From the NCBI GenBank assembly GCA_030653935.1, contig JAURYL010000113.1:1-64000 (forward strand): 64,000 nucleotides of DNA. The letters run 5' to 3'. The translations under genes and the position numbers were made by a program. The notes beneath the pieces were generated by a model that was given only the letters and a program-made list of their open reading frames with translations, did not search any database and was not told the origin of the DNA. Numbering within the stretch: position 1 is the stretch's first letter; each line of letters starts with the position of its first letter. Of this stretch, positions 49,248 to 58,678 are shown in pieces. Origin of the DNA: Pseudomonadota bacterium. GTDB lineage: Bacteria > Pseudomonadota > Gammaproteobacteria > Burkholderiales > Thiobacillaceae.

Positions 49248-49306
49248 TTTATGCGCGCTTGCGCGCGTCCGAAATCCGAAATCCGAAATCCGAAATCCGA
49301 AATCGA
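49217..49306. repeat. Inverted heptamer tandem repeats (cggattt)n / (aaatccg)n
   Basis: cggatttcggatttcggatttcgg ... ccgaaatccgaaatccgaaatccgaaatccgaaatcg, forming one large hairpin between convergent genes. Confidence 0.9.
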
Positions 49307-49307
49307 A

Positions 49308-50285
49308 CTACTCTTCCGATTCCGCGATGGCGATACGCTGGCGCTCGGCGAATTCTTCGGCGGAATGGAAGCCGCGCATTTTCAGGGTGTGGTTGCGCAC
49401 CGCGACCTCGACCAAAACGGCCAGGTTGCGGCCGACGGCGACCGGGATGCGTACTTCCGCGATTTCGATGCCGAGGATGACGCGGCTGCTGGCGGCCATG
49501 TTCAGGCGGTCAAGTTCTTGCCAGGGTTTGTCGCCATTTTCCACCGGGCTGAGATGGATGATCAGCTTGAGGTTCTTTCTGTGTTTGACGGCGGTTTCAC
49601 CGAACAGGCGGCGGATGTTGAGCACGCCGAGGCCGCGCACTTCCATGAAATCCAGCAACAGTGACGGGCAGCGGCCTTCCAGGGTGTCGGGGGAGACGGC
49701 GAAGACTTCGAGCGCGTCGTCCGCCACCAGACGATGGCCGCGCGTGATCAGTTCCAGCGCCAGTTCACTCTTGCCCACCGCCGGGTCGCCGGTGATCAGC
49801 ACCCCCAGCCCGGAAACCTCGAGAAACACGCCGTGCAGCACGGTGGAAGGGGCCAGCGCCTGGGCCATGATGTGCGACAGCAGACTCATCAAGGCGGGGC
49901 CCGGCTCGGGGGAGGTGAACAACGGTGTGCTGCCGCGCTCCGCCGCCTCGATCATGGCCTCCGGGACCTGTTCGCCATTGGCCACCACCACGGCCGCCAG
50001 TTCGGTGGAGAACAGGTTGGCGATGGAGAGTGCCTGGTCGGCGGGCGAAAGCCGGCGCAGATAGTCCATTTCGGCGCAGGCCAGGACCTGTACCCGATTG
50101 GGGTGGATGAAATTCAGGTGTCCGACCAGTGCCAGCGTCGGTTTTTGTACCGTGTCCGAGTTCAGAACCTTGTCGCCGCCGCCGCGGCCGGCAACCCAGG
50201 ACAGGCGCAGTCGCTCGCCGGCCCGGCGAAACAGTTCCGAGACTGTGATGTCGTGTGTGGTTACATGCTCGGTCACTGTGTCCAA
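49308..50285 (-). CDS. hprK: HPr kinase/phosphorylase
   Basis: LGVLITGDPAVGKSELALELITRGHRLVADDA; GLGVLNIRRLFGETAV. Confidence 0.96.
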   Translation of the reverse strand: MDTVTEHVTTHDITVSELFRRAGERLRLSWVAGRGGGDKVLNSDTVQKPTLALVGHLNFIHPNRVQVLACAEMDYLRRLSPADQALSIANLFSTELAAVVVANGEQVPEAMIEAAERGSTPLFTSPEPGPALMSLLSHIMAQALAPSTVLHGVFLEVSGLGVLITGDPAVGKSELALELITRGHRLVADDALEVFAVSPDTLEGRCPSLLLDFMEVRGLGVLNIRRLFGETAVKHRKNLKLIIHLSPVENGDKPWQELDRLNMAASSRVILGIEIAEVRIPVAVGRNLAVLVEVAVRNHTLKMRGFHSAEEFAERQRIAIAESEE

Positions 50286-50728
50286 TCACTGATCAGGCGC
50301 CGCAACGCCTCGGCGTCGGGCGCGGCGCGCAGGCTGGCACGGAAATCTTCATCCGAAAACATGGCGGCCAGTTCGCCGAGGATCTGCAAATGCACATCGG
50401 TAGCGGCGGCGGGGGCGAGGAGGACGAAGACCAGGTCGACCGGCAGGCCATCCGGCGCGTCGAAGTCGATGGGTGTTTTCAGACGCAGGAAAGCACAGGC
50501 GGTGTCCTGGAGGTGCTTGATCCGGCCATGTGGGATGGCGATGCCATAACCGAGGGCGGTAGAGCCGAGCTTCTCACGGGAAAACAGGCTTTCGAACACT
50601 TCGCTCGAGGCAACATCGTGGCTGTTCTGGACCAGTTGGGCGGCTTGCTCGAACAAGCGTTTCTTGCTGGTTGTCTCGCACTCGGCCTCAACATTGGCGA
50701 GCGTGAGCAGGGGGGATATCAGATTCAT
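50273..50728 (-). CDS. ptsN: PTS IIA-like nitrogen-regulatory protein PtsN
   Basis: EIIA-type: KLGSTALGYGIAIPHGRIKHL; DLVFVLLAPAAATDVHLQILGELA. Confidence 0.93.
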   Translation of the reverse strand: MNLISPLLTLANVEAECETTSKKRLFEQAAQLVQNSHDVASSEVFESLFSREKLGSTALGYGIAIPHGRIKHLQDTACAFLRLKTPIDFDAPDGLPVDLVFVLLAPAAATDVHLQILGELAAMFSDEDFRASLRAAPDAEALRRLISDWTQ

Positions 50729-50854
50729 ATTTCAGGGCCTTGAATAGGCGCTGGCACGAAAACGGCGACGGGCTTCACTTTCCTTCGTGGCGTCCGCATC
50801 CGTGGCGGACTTGCCATCAAGGGAAGTGGTATCCCCTTTTCCGTGCCAGGAGGT

Positions 50855-51187
50855 TCATTCGACTTCGATGCTCTGGCCTTTGACGCCGCCGGACTCACGA
50901 TGCACGTTGCCGGTTTTTTCCTTGTGCTTGAGGATCTGGCGGTCGAGCTTGTCGGCCAAGGAGTCGAGCGCGGCGTACATGTCGGCATCGATCGATTCAA
51001 CGTAGATGTCCTTGCCGGGTACATGAACGTTGACTTCCGCCTTGTGCGCCAGCTTTTCCACCGAAAGAATGACGGAGACGTCGATCACCTGATCGAAATG
51101 CCGGGTGACCCGATCCATCTTCTCCTCCACATAGCCCCGGATGGCGGGGGTTATATCCAGATGATGGCCGGTAATGGTGAGATTCAT
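50855..51187 (-). CDS. hpf: Ribosome hibernation promoting factor
   Basis: MNLTITGHHLDITPAIRGYVEEKMDRVTRHFD; YAALDSLADKLDRQILKHKEK. Confidence 0.94.
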   Translation of the reverse strand: MNLTITGHHLDITPAIRGYVEEKMDRVTRHFDQVIDVSVILSVEKLAHKAEVNVHVPGKDIYVESIDADMYAALDSLADKLDRQILKHKEKTGNVHRESGGVKGQSIEVE

Positions 51188-51226
51188 GAATTGCTCCTTT
51201 TAAGTTTGCGGGTGATTACGCGCGGG

Positions 51227-52621
51227 TCACATTGACTTGCGTTGGTTGGCGGGAGGAATGCTCAGCAAATCCCGATATTTTGCGATGGTACGCCGGGCGA
51301 CGACGAAGCCCTGTTTGCCCAGCAACTCGGAGATGGCGCTGTCCGAGAGCGGTTTGGCATGGTTCTCCGCGTCGATGAACTGTTTGATCAGCGCGCGCAT
51401 GGCGGTGCTGGAGGCGGCGCCGCCTTCCTCCGTGGCCAGCGCGCTGCCGAAAAAGTACTTGAATTCGAAGAGACCGCGCGGGGTCATCATGAACTTCTGG
51501 GTGGTCACGCGGGAAATGGTGGATTCGTGCAGTTCCACCGTTTCGGCGATTTCCTTGAGCGTGAGCGGCCGCATCGCCACTTCGCCGTGTTCGAAGAACA
51601 TGCGTTGGCGGTCGACGATGGCCTGTGAGACTTTCAGGATGGTCTCGAAACGCTGCTGCACGTTTTTGATCAGCCAGCGCGCCTCCTGCAACTGGGTGGA
51701 CAGCGAGGCGCCGCCCTCGCGGTTGTTGCGCAGGATGCCGGCATACATCTCGTTGATGCGCAGCTTCGGCACGGCGTTCGCGTTGAGGCTGACCATCCAC
51801 AGCCCTTTCACCTTTTTCACGAAGACGTCCGGCACCACATAGCGCGTGTCCACCGGCGCATAGGCGGCGCCAGGGCGGGGTTCGAGCGAGGTGACCAACT
51901 GGCGCAACTGCATGAATTGCGAGTCGTCCAGGTTGAGCAGTTTTTTCAGCTTGCCGTATTCGCGGTCGGCCAGCAGGACGAGGTGCTCGCGCACCAGGGT
52001 CTTCGCGGCCTGGAGATGGGGGGTATCCCCGGGCAAGGCGTTTAGTTGTAGCCAGAGACATTCGCCGAGGTCGCGGGCGCCGATCCCGGTCGGTTCGAAG
52101 CTTTGCAGCATGCCGAGCGCGGCATGCAGTTCGACCGGGTCGATCTCCAGTTCCTCGGGCAGGAGTTCGGCCAGTTCTTCCAGCGAGGCGGTGAGATAAC
52201 CATCGTCGTCGAGGGCTTCGATCAGGAAGGCGATCAACTGGCGGTCACGCGTGGTCAGCGGCGTCAGGCCGAGCTGTTCGGCCAGATGCTGGCGCAGGTT
52301 GCCGGATTCGGCCTGCTGGAAGCCATGCTCGTCGTCATCGTCGTCCGGGGCCGGGCCCACCGCGCGGTCGCCCCAGGCCATTTCCTCGTAGACCTCGTCG
52401 CGCTGCTCCTGGCGCACGGCTTCATCCGCCGGCGCCTCGCCGGCGGGGCCATCGAAACTGTCCTCGCCGTCCAGGCGCTCCAGCAACGGGTTGTCCTGCA
52501 ACATCTGCGAGATTTCCTGACCCAGTTCCAGGGTGGAAAGCTGCAACAGCCGGATCGACTGTTGCAGTTGCGGGGTCAGGGTCAGCTGCTGGTGCAGCCT
52601 GAGCTGGAGGCTCTGTTTCAT
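51227..52621 (-). CDS. rpoN: RNA polymerase sigma-54 factor
   Basis: LQLRLHQQLTLTPQLQQSIRLLQLSTLELGQEI; RPN box ARRTIAKYRDLLSIPPANQRK. Confidence 0.97.
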   Translation of the reverse strand: MKQSLQLRLHQQLTLTPQLQQSIRLLQLSTLELGQEISQMLQDNPLLERLDGEDSFDGPAGEAPADEAVRQEQRDEVYEEMAWGDRAVGPAPDDDDDEHGFQQAESGNLRQHLAEQLGLTPLTTRDRQLIAFLIEALDDDGYLTASLEELAELLPEELEIDPVELHAALGMLQSFEPTGIGARDLGECLWLQLNALPGDTPHLQAAKTLVREHLVLLADREYGKLKKLLNLDDSQFMQLRQLVTSLEPRPGAAYAPVDTRYVVPDVFVKKVKGLWMVSLNANAVPKLRINEMYAGILRNNREGGASLSTQLQEARWLIKNVQQRFETILKVSQAIVDRQRMFFEHGEVAMRPLTLKEIAETVELHESTISRVTTQKFMMTPRGLFEFKYFFGSALATEEGGAASSTAMRALIKQFIDAENHAKPLSDSAISELLGKQGFVVARRTIAKYRDLLSIPPANQRKSM

Positions 52622-52723
52622 GCGCGCGGCGGGCTGCCTGTTGCGTTCATTGGAATGCCATCATGGGGCGGGCGCTGGCCGAAAACGGGGCTTGCGGGGG
52701 AGGGGGTACGCGGCGAATTCATG

Positions 52724-53448
<725 letters not shown>

Positions 53449-53452
<4 letters not shown>

Positions 53453-53976
53453 GGCCGCTCGGCCGGCGCGGCCTGACCGCTCTTCGGCAGAATTACCGCG
53501 CGTACCCGGCCCGGGCTGCCGCTGATGCTGCCTTGCGCCTGGAAGGATTCGGTCTTGGCGTCGTAGCTGATGAGATTGCCGCGGAGATCGTCGTCGCCCC
53601 GCTTCAGGCGCGCCTGGCCGGTCAGCTTCAGTTTCTCGGCGCGGCCGTCATACTCCAGACGGTTGGCCCAGCCTTCGGCGAATTCGCTCTTGCCTTCCAG
53701 TTTCTGGCGGAAATACACCGGCTTGCCCGAGGCTTCGCCGCTGGCGAAGCCTTGATCGTCCTGGCGCACGTCGATGCGCTCGGCGGTGATCAGCAGCGAG
53801 CCCTGGCTGAGCACGACATGGCCTTCATAGATGGCGACCTTCTTGGCGTCGTCGACCCGCGCCGTATCCGATTCGATGTTTACCGGCTTGCCCTTGTCCG
53901 CCTTCTCCGCCCAGGTGGGCGCGGCAACGGCGAGCAGCAGGGAAAGCAGGATAAAAGTCTTAGCGTGATTTTTCAT
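53449..53976 (-). CDS. lptA: LPS transport periplasmic protein LptA
   Basis: Signal peptide; [40 protein letters not shown]. Confidence 0.93.
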
Positions 53977-54535
53977 AAAGGCCTCGAACGCCGCCGGTGA
54001 GTTCCAGCCGCTGATTGCGCTCATCCGCGTACAGGCCACCCGCGTGGATGACCGATTTGCCCTGGCGCAGGGTGACGGGTTTGTTGCTGTTGAGTATGCC
54101 CGCATCCGGGACCACGCGCAGATGTTCCCCGCTCAGGATGAAGGCGGATTGCTCCGGCGTGGCGCCGCGAACGGCCCGCGCCTCGCCGAGGAAATGGATG
54201 CTGTCGCGATCACCGAAAATCAGGCCACGTTTGGCGCTGATCTCGATCGGCGCCCGTTTGGCGCTGGTCAGCCGAATTTCCGGGCTATCCAGTTCGCTGG
54301 TGTCGTCGTCCATGTAATGCACCATGCGTTGGGCGGTGAGGGTGTGCCGCAATGTGCCCTCGATATCGTAGGTTCGTACCTTGAATTGCTCGACGATGTA
54401 GTCAGGATCATGCGTGAAGCCGACATCGTCCAGGACCCGCGAAGGTTTGGCCAACTGGTTCAGCCAGGCGCTCATCAGCGCGATCATGGCCGCCAGCGCG
54501 AGCGGCAGCCAGTGCACATGATGACCGCCTGTCAT
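53960..54535 (-). CDS. lptC: LPS export protein LptC
   Basis: Single TM + LptC-type beta-jellyroll sequence, between lptA and kdsC. Confidence 0.9.
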   Translation of the reverse strand: MTGGHHVHWLPLALAAMIALMSAWLNQLAKPSRVLDDVGFTHDPDYIVEQFKVRTYDIEGTLRHTLTAQRMVHYMDDDTSELDSPEIRLTSAKRAPIEISAKRGLIFGDRDSIHFLGEARAVRGATPEQSAFILSGEHLRVVPDAGILNSNKPVTLRQGKSVIHAGGLYADERNQRLELTGGVRGLYEKSR

Positions 54536-55062
54536 CGATCGTAGCGCGCCATTTGCGCGGCCCAGGTGCCCTGGGCGCGCATGATCAGCTCACAGACTTC
54601 ACGCGCGGCGCCGCGCCCGGCGTTGGCGCGGGTGACGTAATGGCAACGCGCCTTCACCTCATCCGCCGCGTCCGGCACACAGACCGCCAGGCCGCAGCGG
54701 CGCAGCACCGGCAGATCCACCACGTCATCGCCCATGTAAGCGATTTGCTCGGGGGCGAGATTGACGCTGGCGAGCAGTTGCTCGAACGCCTCCAGTTTGT
54801 CGTCGGCGCCCTGAAACAGGTGGACGATGCCCAGATTGCGCGCCCGGTACAGCACCACTTGCGAGGTGCGCCCGGTGATGATGCCGGTTTCCACACCGGC
54901 GTCGCGCAGCATCTTGATGCCATGGCCGTCGCGCGAGTTGAATGCCTTGTATTCCTGGCCGTCGTCACCGAAAAACAGGCTGCCGTCGGTGAGCACCCCA
55001 TCGACATCGAACACGATCATGCGCACCGCGCGCGCTCTTTCCTGAATCGCTTCCTGGCTCAT
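54532..55062 (-). CDS. kdsC: KDO-8-phosphate phosphatase
   Basis: MIVFDVDGVLTDGSLFFGDDGQEYKAFNSRDGHGIKML. Confidence 0.95.
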   Translation of the reverse strand: MSQEAIQERARAVRMIVFDVDGVLTDGSLFFGDDGQEYKAFNSRDGHGIKMLRDAGVETGIITGRTSQVVLYRARNLGIVHLFQGADDKLEAFEQLLASVNLAPEQIAYMGDDVVDLPVLRRCGLAVCVPDAADEVKARCHYVTRANAGRGAAREVCELIMRAQGTWAAQMARYDR

Positions 55063-56045
55063 ACCACTCCCGCTCGAAGAAGGTCGTGCATGTTGAGTGC
55101 TCCGCTAAGCTGTCCTGACGCATTGACGGCAAGCAGACCGTTGACCTTGAATTGTTCCATCATTCGCGCCGCTTCCACCGCCAGCACGTCTTCGAGGATG
55201 GTGCGCGGGTCGGGTTTCATCACCTCCGCGATCATCGCCCGCCGCACATCGACATCGTTGTCCAGCAGGCGCCGCAGGTCGCCGTCGGTGAAGACGCCGA
55301 GCAGGTGGCGATCGTCATCGATGATCGCGGTCATGCCCAGGCCCTTGCGGGTCATTTCCAGCAACGCCTCCTTGAGGCTGGCGCCCACGCCCACCATCGG
55401 CAGTGCCGCGTCCTTGTGCATGAGGTCGCGCACATGTACCAGCAGGCGCCGGCCGAGCGCGCCCCCCGGATGGGTGCGGGCGAAGTCCTCGGCGGTGAAG
55501 CCGCGCGCGTAAAGCACCGCCACCGCCAACGCGTCGCCCAGGGCGAGGGCCGCCGTGGTGCTGGCGGTGGGCGCGAGATTGAGCGGGCAGGCTTCCTGCG
55601 CGACGCTGGCGTCGAGATGGATGTCCGCCTCGCGCGCCAGGGTGGAGGCGGGATTGCCGGTCATGCTGATGAGGTGGGCGCCGCGCCGCTTGAGTAACGG
55701 CACGATGGCGGCGATTTCCGCGCTCTCGCCGGAGTTGGACAGGGCGATGACCACATCCTGGCCGGTGATCATGCCGAGATCGCCGTGGCTGGCCTCGGCC
55801 GGATGCATGAAGAAGGCGGGGGTGCCGGTGCTGGCCAGGGTAGCGGCGATCTTGCCGCCGATATGCCCGGATTTGCCCATGCCGGAAACCACCACGCGGC
55901 CCTGGCAGCGCAGGATCAACGCGACCGCCTCCGGGAAGGATTGATCGAGTCGATCCCGCAAGCCGTTGACGGCGTCGGCCTCGATTTCCAGCGTGCGGCG
56001 CGCAAGCTGGAGGATGTCGGCGGGGGAGGTGGTTGTGGATGTCAT
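55059..56045 (-). CDS. kdsD: Arabinose-5-phosphate isomerase
   Basis: SIS domain VVSGMGKSGHIGGKIAATLASTGTPAFFMHPAEASHGDLGMI; two CBS domains. ATG at 56045 preferred to the upstream ORF-track start. Confidence 0.95.
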   Translation of the reverse strand: MTSTTTSPADILQLARRTLEIEADAVNGLRDRLDQSFPEAVALILRCQGRVVVSGMGKSGHIGGKIAATLASTGTPAFFMHPAEASHGDLGMITGQDVVIALSNSGESAEIAAIVPLLKRRGAHLISMTGNPASTLAREADIHLDASVAQEACPLNLAPTASTTAALALGDALAVAVLYARGFTAEDFARTHPGGALGRRLLVHVRDLMHKDAALPMVGVGASLKEALLEMTRKGLGMTAIIDDDRHLLGVFTDGDLRRLLDNDVDVRRAMIAEVMKPDPRTILEDVLAVEAARMMEQFKVNGLLAVNASGQLSGALNMHDLLRAGVV

Positions 56046-56085
56046 AATGGGCCGAGAGTATAGCCTCCCAGCCCAAGCACACTCC

Positions 56086-58044
56086 ATGCCCAGTACCCTC
56101 GAACTCACCCTGATTCTGCTTGCCAGCGGCGTTTTCGCCGTCGCCTGGCTGAAAGCGCTCGGCTTGCCGGCGCTGGTCGGGTATGTGCTGATCGGCGCCG
56201 CCATGGCGCCTTTCCTGCCACGCTTTAGCCACGATTCCCCGGCCAGCCACCTGGCGGAGTTCGGCGTGGTGTTCCTGATGTTCTCGATCGGCCTGGAGTT
56301 CTCGCTCTCACGTTTGAAGACCATGCGCCAGGCTGTTTTCGGCCTTGGCGGCATGCAGGTCGCCCTCACCATGTTCATCATCATGGCCCTGGGCTTGTTA
56401 TTTGGTCTGCCCTGGGAGCAGGGGCTGGCCATCGGCGGCGTGCTCGCCATGTCGTCCACCGCCATCGTCAGCAAATTGCTGTCAGAGCGGGACGAACTGG
56501 ATAGCGAACACGGTCGCCTCATCCTCGGCGTGCTGCTGTTCCAGGATATCGCGGTGGCGCCGCTGATCATTTTCGTGCCGGCGCTGGCGCAGAGCGCCGG
56601 CCTCGGTGAGGCCTTGCTCTACGCCAGCCTGAAGGCGGCCCTGGTGCTGGTCGTGATCCTGGTGATCGGGCAACGCGTGATGCGGCCTTGGTTCCAGTGG
56701 ATTTCCCAGGCCAAGTCCGCCGAGCTGTTCATGCTCAACGTGCTGCTGATCACCCTGGGCCTGGCCTATGTCACCGACCAGGCGGGGCTGTCCCTGGCGC
56801 TGGGCGCCTTCCTCGCCGGCGTCCTGATCGCCGAAACCGAATACCGCTACCAGGTGGAAGCCGACATCCGGCCCTTCCGTGATGTGCTCATGGGGCTGTT
56901 CTTCGTGTCCATCGGGCTGATGCTCGATCTCGGCGTGGTGGCCGGGCACTGGGGTGAGGTGCTCGGCATCATGTTGGCCCTGGTCCTGGGGAAATTTCTG
57001 GTGGTGGCGCTGTTGACCGGCCTCTTCACACGTTCCTGGCCGGTCGTGCTGCGGGTCGGACTCGGCCTCGCGCAGGCCGGTGAATTCGGTTTCGTGCTGC
57101 TGGCGCTGACCCTCGGCAGTGGCCTCATCGACGCCGAATCGCATCAGACCCTGTTGGCCGCGATGGTGCTCTCCATGTTGACCGCGCCGCTGATCGTGAT
57201 GCTCGGCAATATCCTGGCGAAGCGGCTGGAGGGAGGCGCCTGGGTGGAACAGGCGCGCGATGTGCATGAAATCGCCACCCGCGCCTTCGGTATCCAGAAA
57301 CACGTCATCGTCTGCGGCTATGGGCGCAGTGGGCAGAGCCTGGCGCGCCTGCTCGAATCGGAAAAAGTCCCCTTCATCGCCCTCGACGACGATCCGCGCC
57401 GGGTGCACGCGGCGGCCCAGGCTGGCGACCGCGTTGTTTTTGGCGACGCCTGCCGCGCCGAAGTGCTGATGGCCGCCGGTGTGCACCGCGCTCGCGCCGT
57501 GGTGATCAGCTTTGCCCACTTGCCCTCCGCCCTCAAGCTGATTGCCGCCGTCCAGCAATTGAAACCCGACGCTCCGGTGATCGTGCGCACCGTCGACGAT
57601 AGCGACCTCGACGCCCTGCGCGCGGCGGGCGCCGCCGAAGTGGTGCCGGAAGTCATCGAAGGCGCGCTGATGCTGGGTTCGCAAACCCTGCTCATGGCCG
57701 GTGTGCCGCTGGCGCGCGTACTCAAACGCATCCGCCAGGTCCGTGAAGCGCGCTATGGCGCCATGCGAGGCTATTTCCGCGGCCTCACCGACGATCTCGA
57801 CGATGAAGCCGGTGGCGAACGCCTGGCTTCCATCCTGGTCGACAGCCGCCTCGGCCAGTTGGGAAAATCGCCGCTGGACCTCGATCTGGCCAGCCTTGGC
57901 GCAACCTTCGTCAACCTCCGTCGGCGCGGCGCCCAGGGTACCGAATATGGTCCGGAAACCAGTCTGGAAGCTGGTGACATCCTCATCCTGCGGGGCGTGC
58001 CGGAAGCACTGGCGGCGGCGGAAATGCGTCTGGCGGAAGCGTAG
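56086..58044 (+). CDS. Monovalent cation:proton antiporter-2 (Kef/YbaL-type) with TrkA-N domain
   Basis: Na+/H+ exchanger helices (GYVLIGAAMAPFLPRF, FLMFSIGLEFSLSRLK) and TrkA-N (HVIVCGYGRSGQSLARLLESEKVPFIALDDDP). Confidence 0.93.
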   Translation: MPSTLELTLILLASGVFAVAWLKALGLPALVGYVLIGAAMAPFLPRFSHDSPASHLAEFGVVFLMFSIGLEFSLSRLKTMRQAVFGLGGMQVALTMFIIMALGLLFGLPWEQGLAIGGVLAMSSTAIVSKLLSERDELDSEHGRLILGVLLFQDIAVAPLIIFVPALAQSAGLGEALLYASLKAALVLVVILVIGQRVMRPWFQWISQAKSAELFMLNVLLITLGLAYVTDQAGLSLALGAFLAGVLIAETEYRYQVEADIRPFRDVLMGLFFVSIGLMLDLGVVAGHWGEVLGIMLALVLGKFLVVALLTGLFTRSWPVVLRVGLGLAQAGEFGFVLLALTLGSGLIDAESHQTLLAAMVLSMLTAPLIVMLGNILAKRLEGGAWVEQARDVHEIATRAFGIQKHVIVCGYGRSGQSLARLLESEKVPFIALDDDPRRVHAAAQAGDRVVFGDACRAEVLMAAGVHRARAVVISFAHLPSALKLIAAVQQLKPDAPVIVRTVDDSDLDALRAAGAAEVVPEVIEGALMLGSQTLLMAGVPLARVLKRIRQVREARYGAMRGYFRGLTDDLDDEAGGERLASILVDSRLGQLGKSPLDLDLASLGATFVNLRRRGAQGTEYGPETSLEAGDILILRGVPEALAAAEMRLAEA

Positions 58045-58068
58045 CAGTCAAGTCCCGCCTCTTTATGG

Positions 58069-58412
58069 GGTGCGATTCAAACTGCTGTGGAAACCAGGGT
58101 TGGCATGGCGAGGTAAGGAACGGGTACGAAATAACTTGCACATTCTGGCTGCACTGGCGGGCGCGCGTGCAGCGTTGCCGGTCGCTTGCAGGGAATGGCC
58201 ATGCGGCGCGACCGGCGCCTTGCATCGCATCCCGCCGGCACACCCATAATTGCACAAGTTATTTCGCACCCGTTCCTAATCGTGAAACACCCGCCGTGGG
58301 AGCGGGCTTGCCCGCGATTGGCAACGCTTTGTATGCATCGCCGTGGAATATCGCGGTAGGGGCGGGTTTGAAACCCGCCCCTACGCCGGGTCACCTCAAT
58401 TTGAATCGCACC
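58069..58412. repeat. Interspersed repeat copy B (ggtgcgattcaaa ... tttgaatcgcacc), interrupted by the 58117-58276 element
   Basis: Terminal inverted repeats and long identity with 1510-1727. Confidence 0.87.
58117..58276. mobile_element. 160-bp foldback MITE-like element with TAA target-site duplication
   Basis: Ends ggaacgggtacgaaataacttg / caagttatttcgcacccgttcc; both halves pair along most of their length; flanking TAA at 58114-58116 and 58277-58279. Confidence 0.85.
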
Positions 58413-58450
58413 CGGTACATGGTCGGCCACGGGATGCCTGGGGAAAAAGG

Positions 58451-58619
58451 CTAGCCCGGATATTTCATGAATTCGCGTGATGGTCGCGCAGTCCATTGTT
58501 TGTACGGGGGATTTTGCGAAGGAGCGGCGTAGTGATTCATACGCCCGACTGAGCAAGGTTTCCTGTGCGGACAAGGGGCCAGCGAGGGCGCGCGAGGATT
58601 CATGAAATATCCGGGCTAG
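58451..58619. mobile_element. 169-bp MITE-like element with ctagcccggatatttcatgaat terminal inverted repeats
   Basis: ctagcccggatatttcatgaat ... attcatgaaatatccgggctag: perfect 21-22 bp ends; no transposase inside. Confidence 0.85.
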
Positions 58620-58678
58620 AATGGCGCGGTTTTTTCGCTCCCGTGGTATCCGGCTCGACGCGAGCCCGCCCCCCCTCC

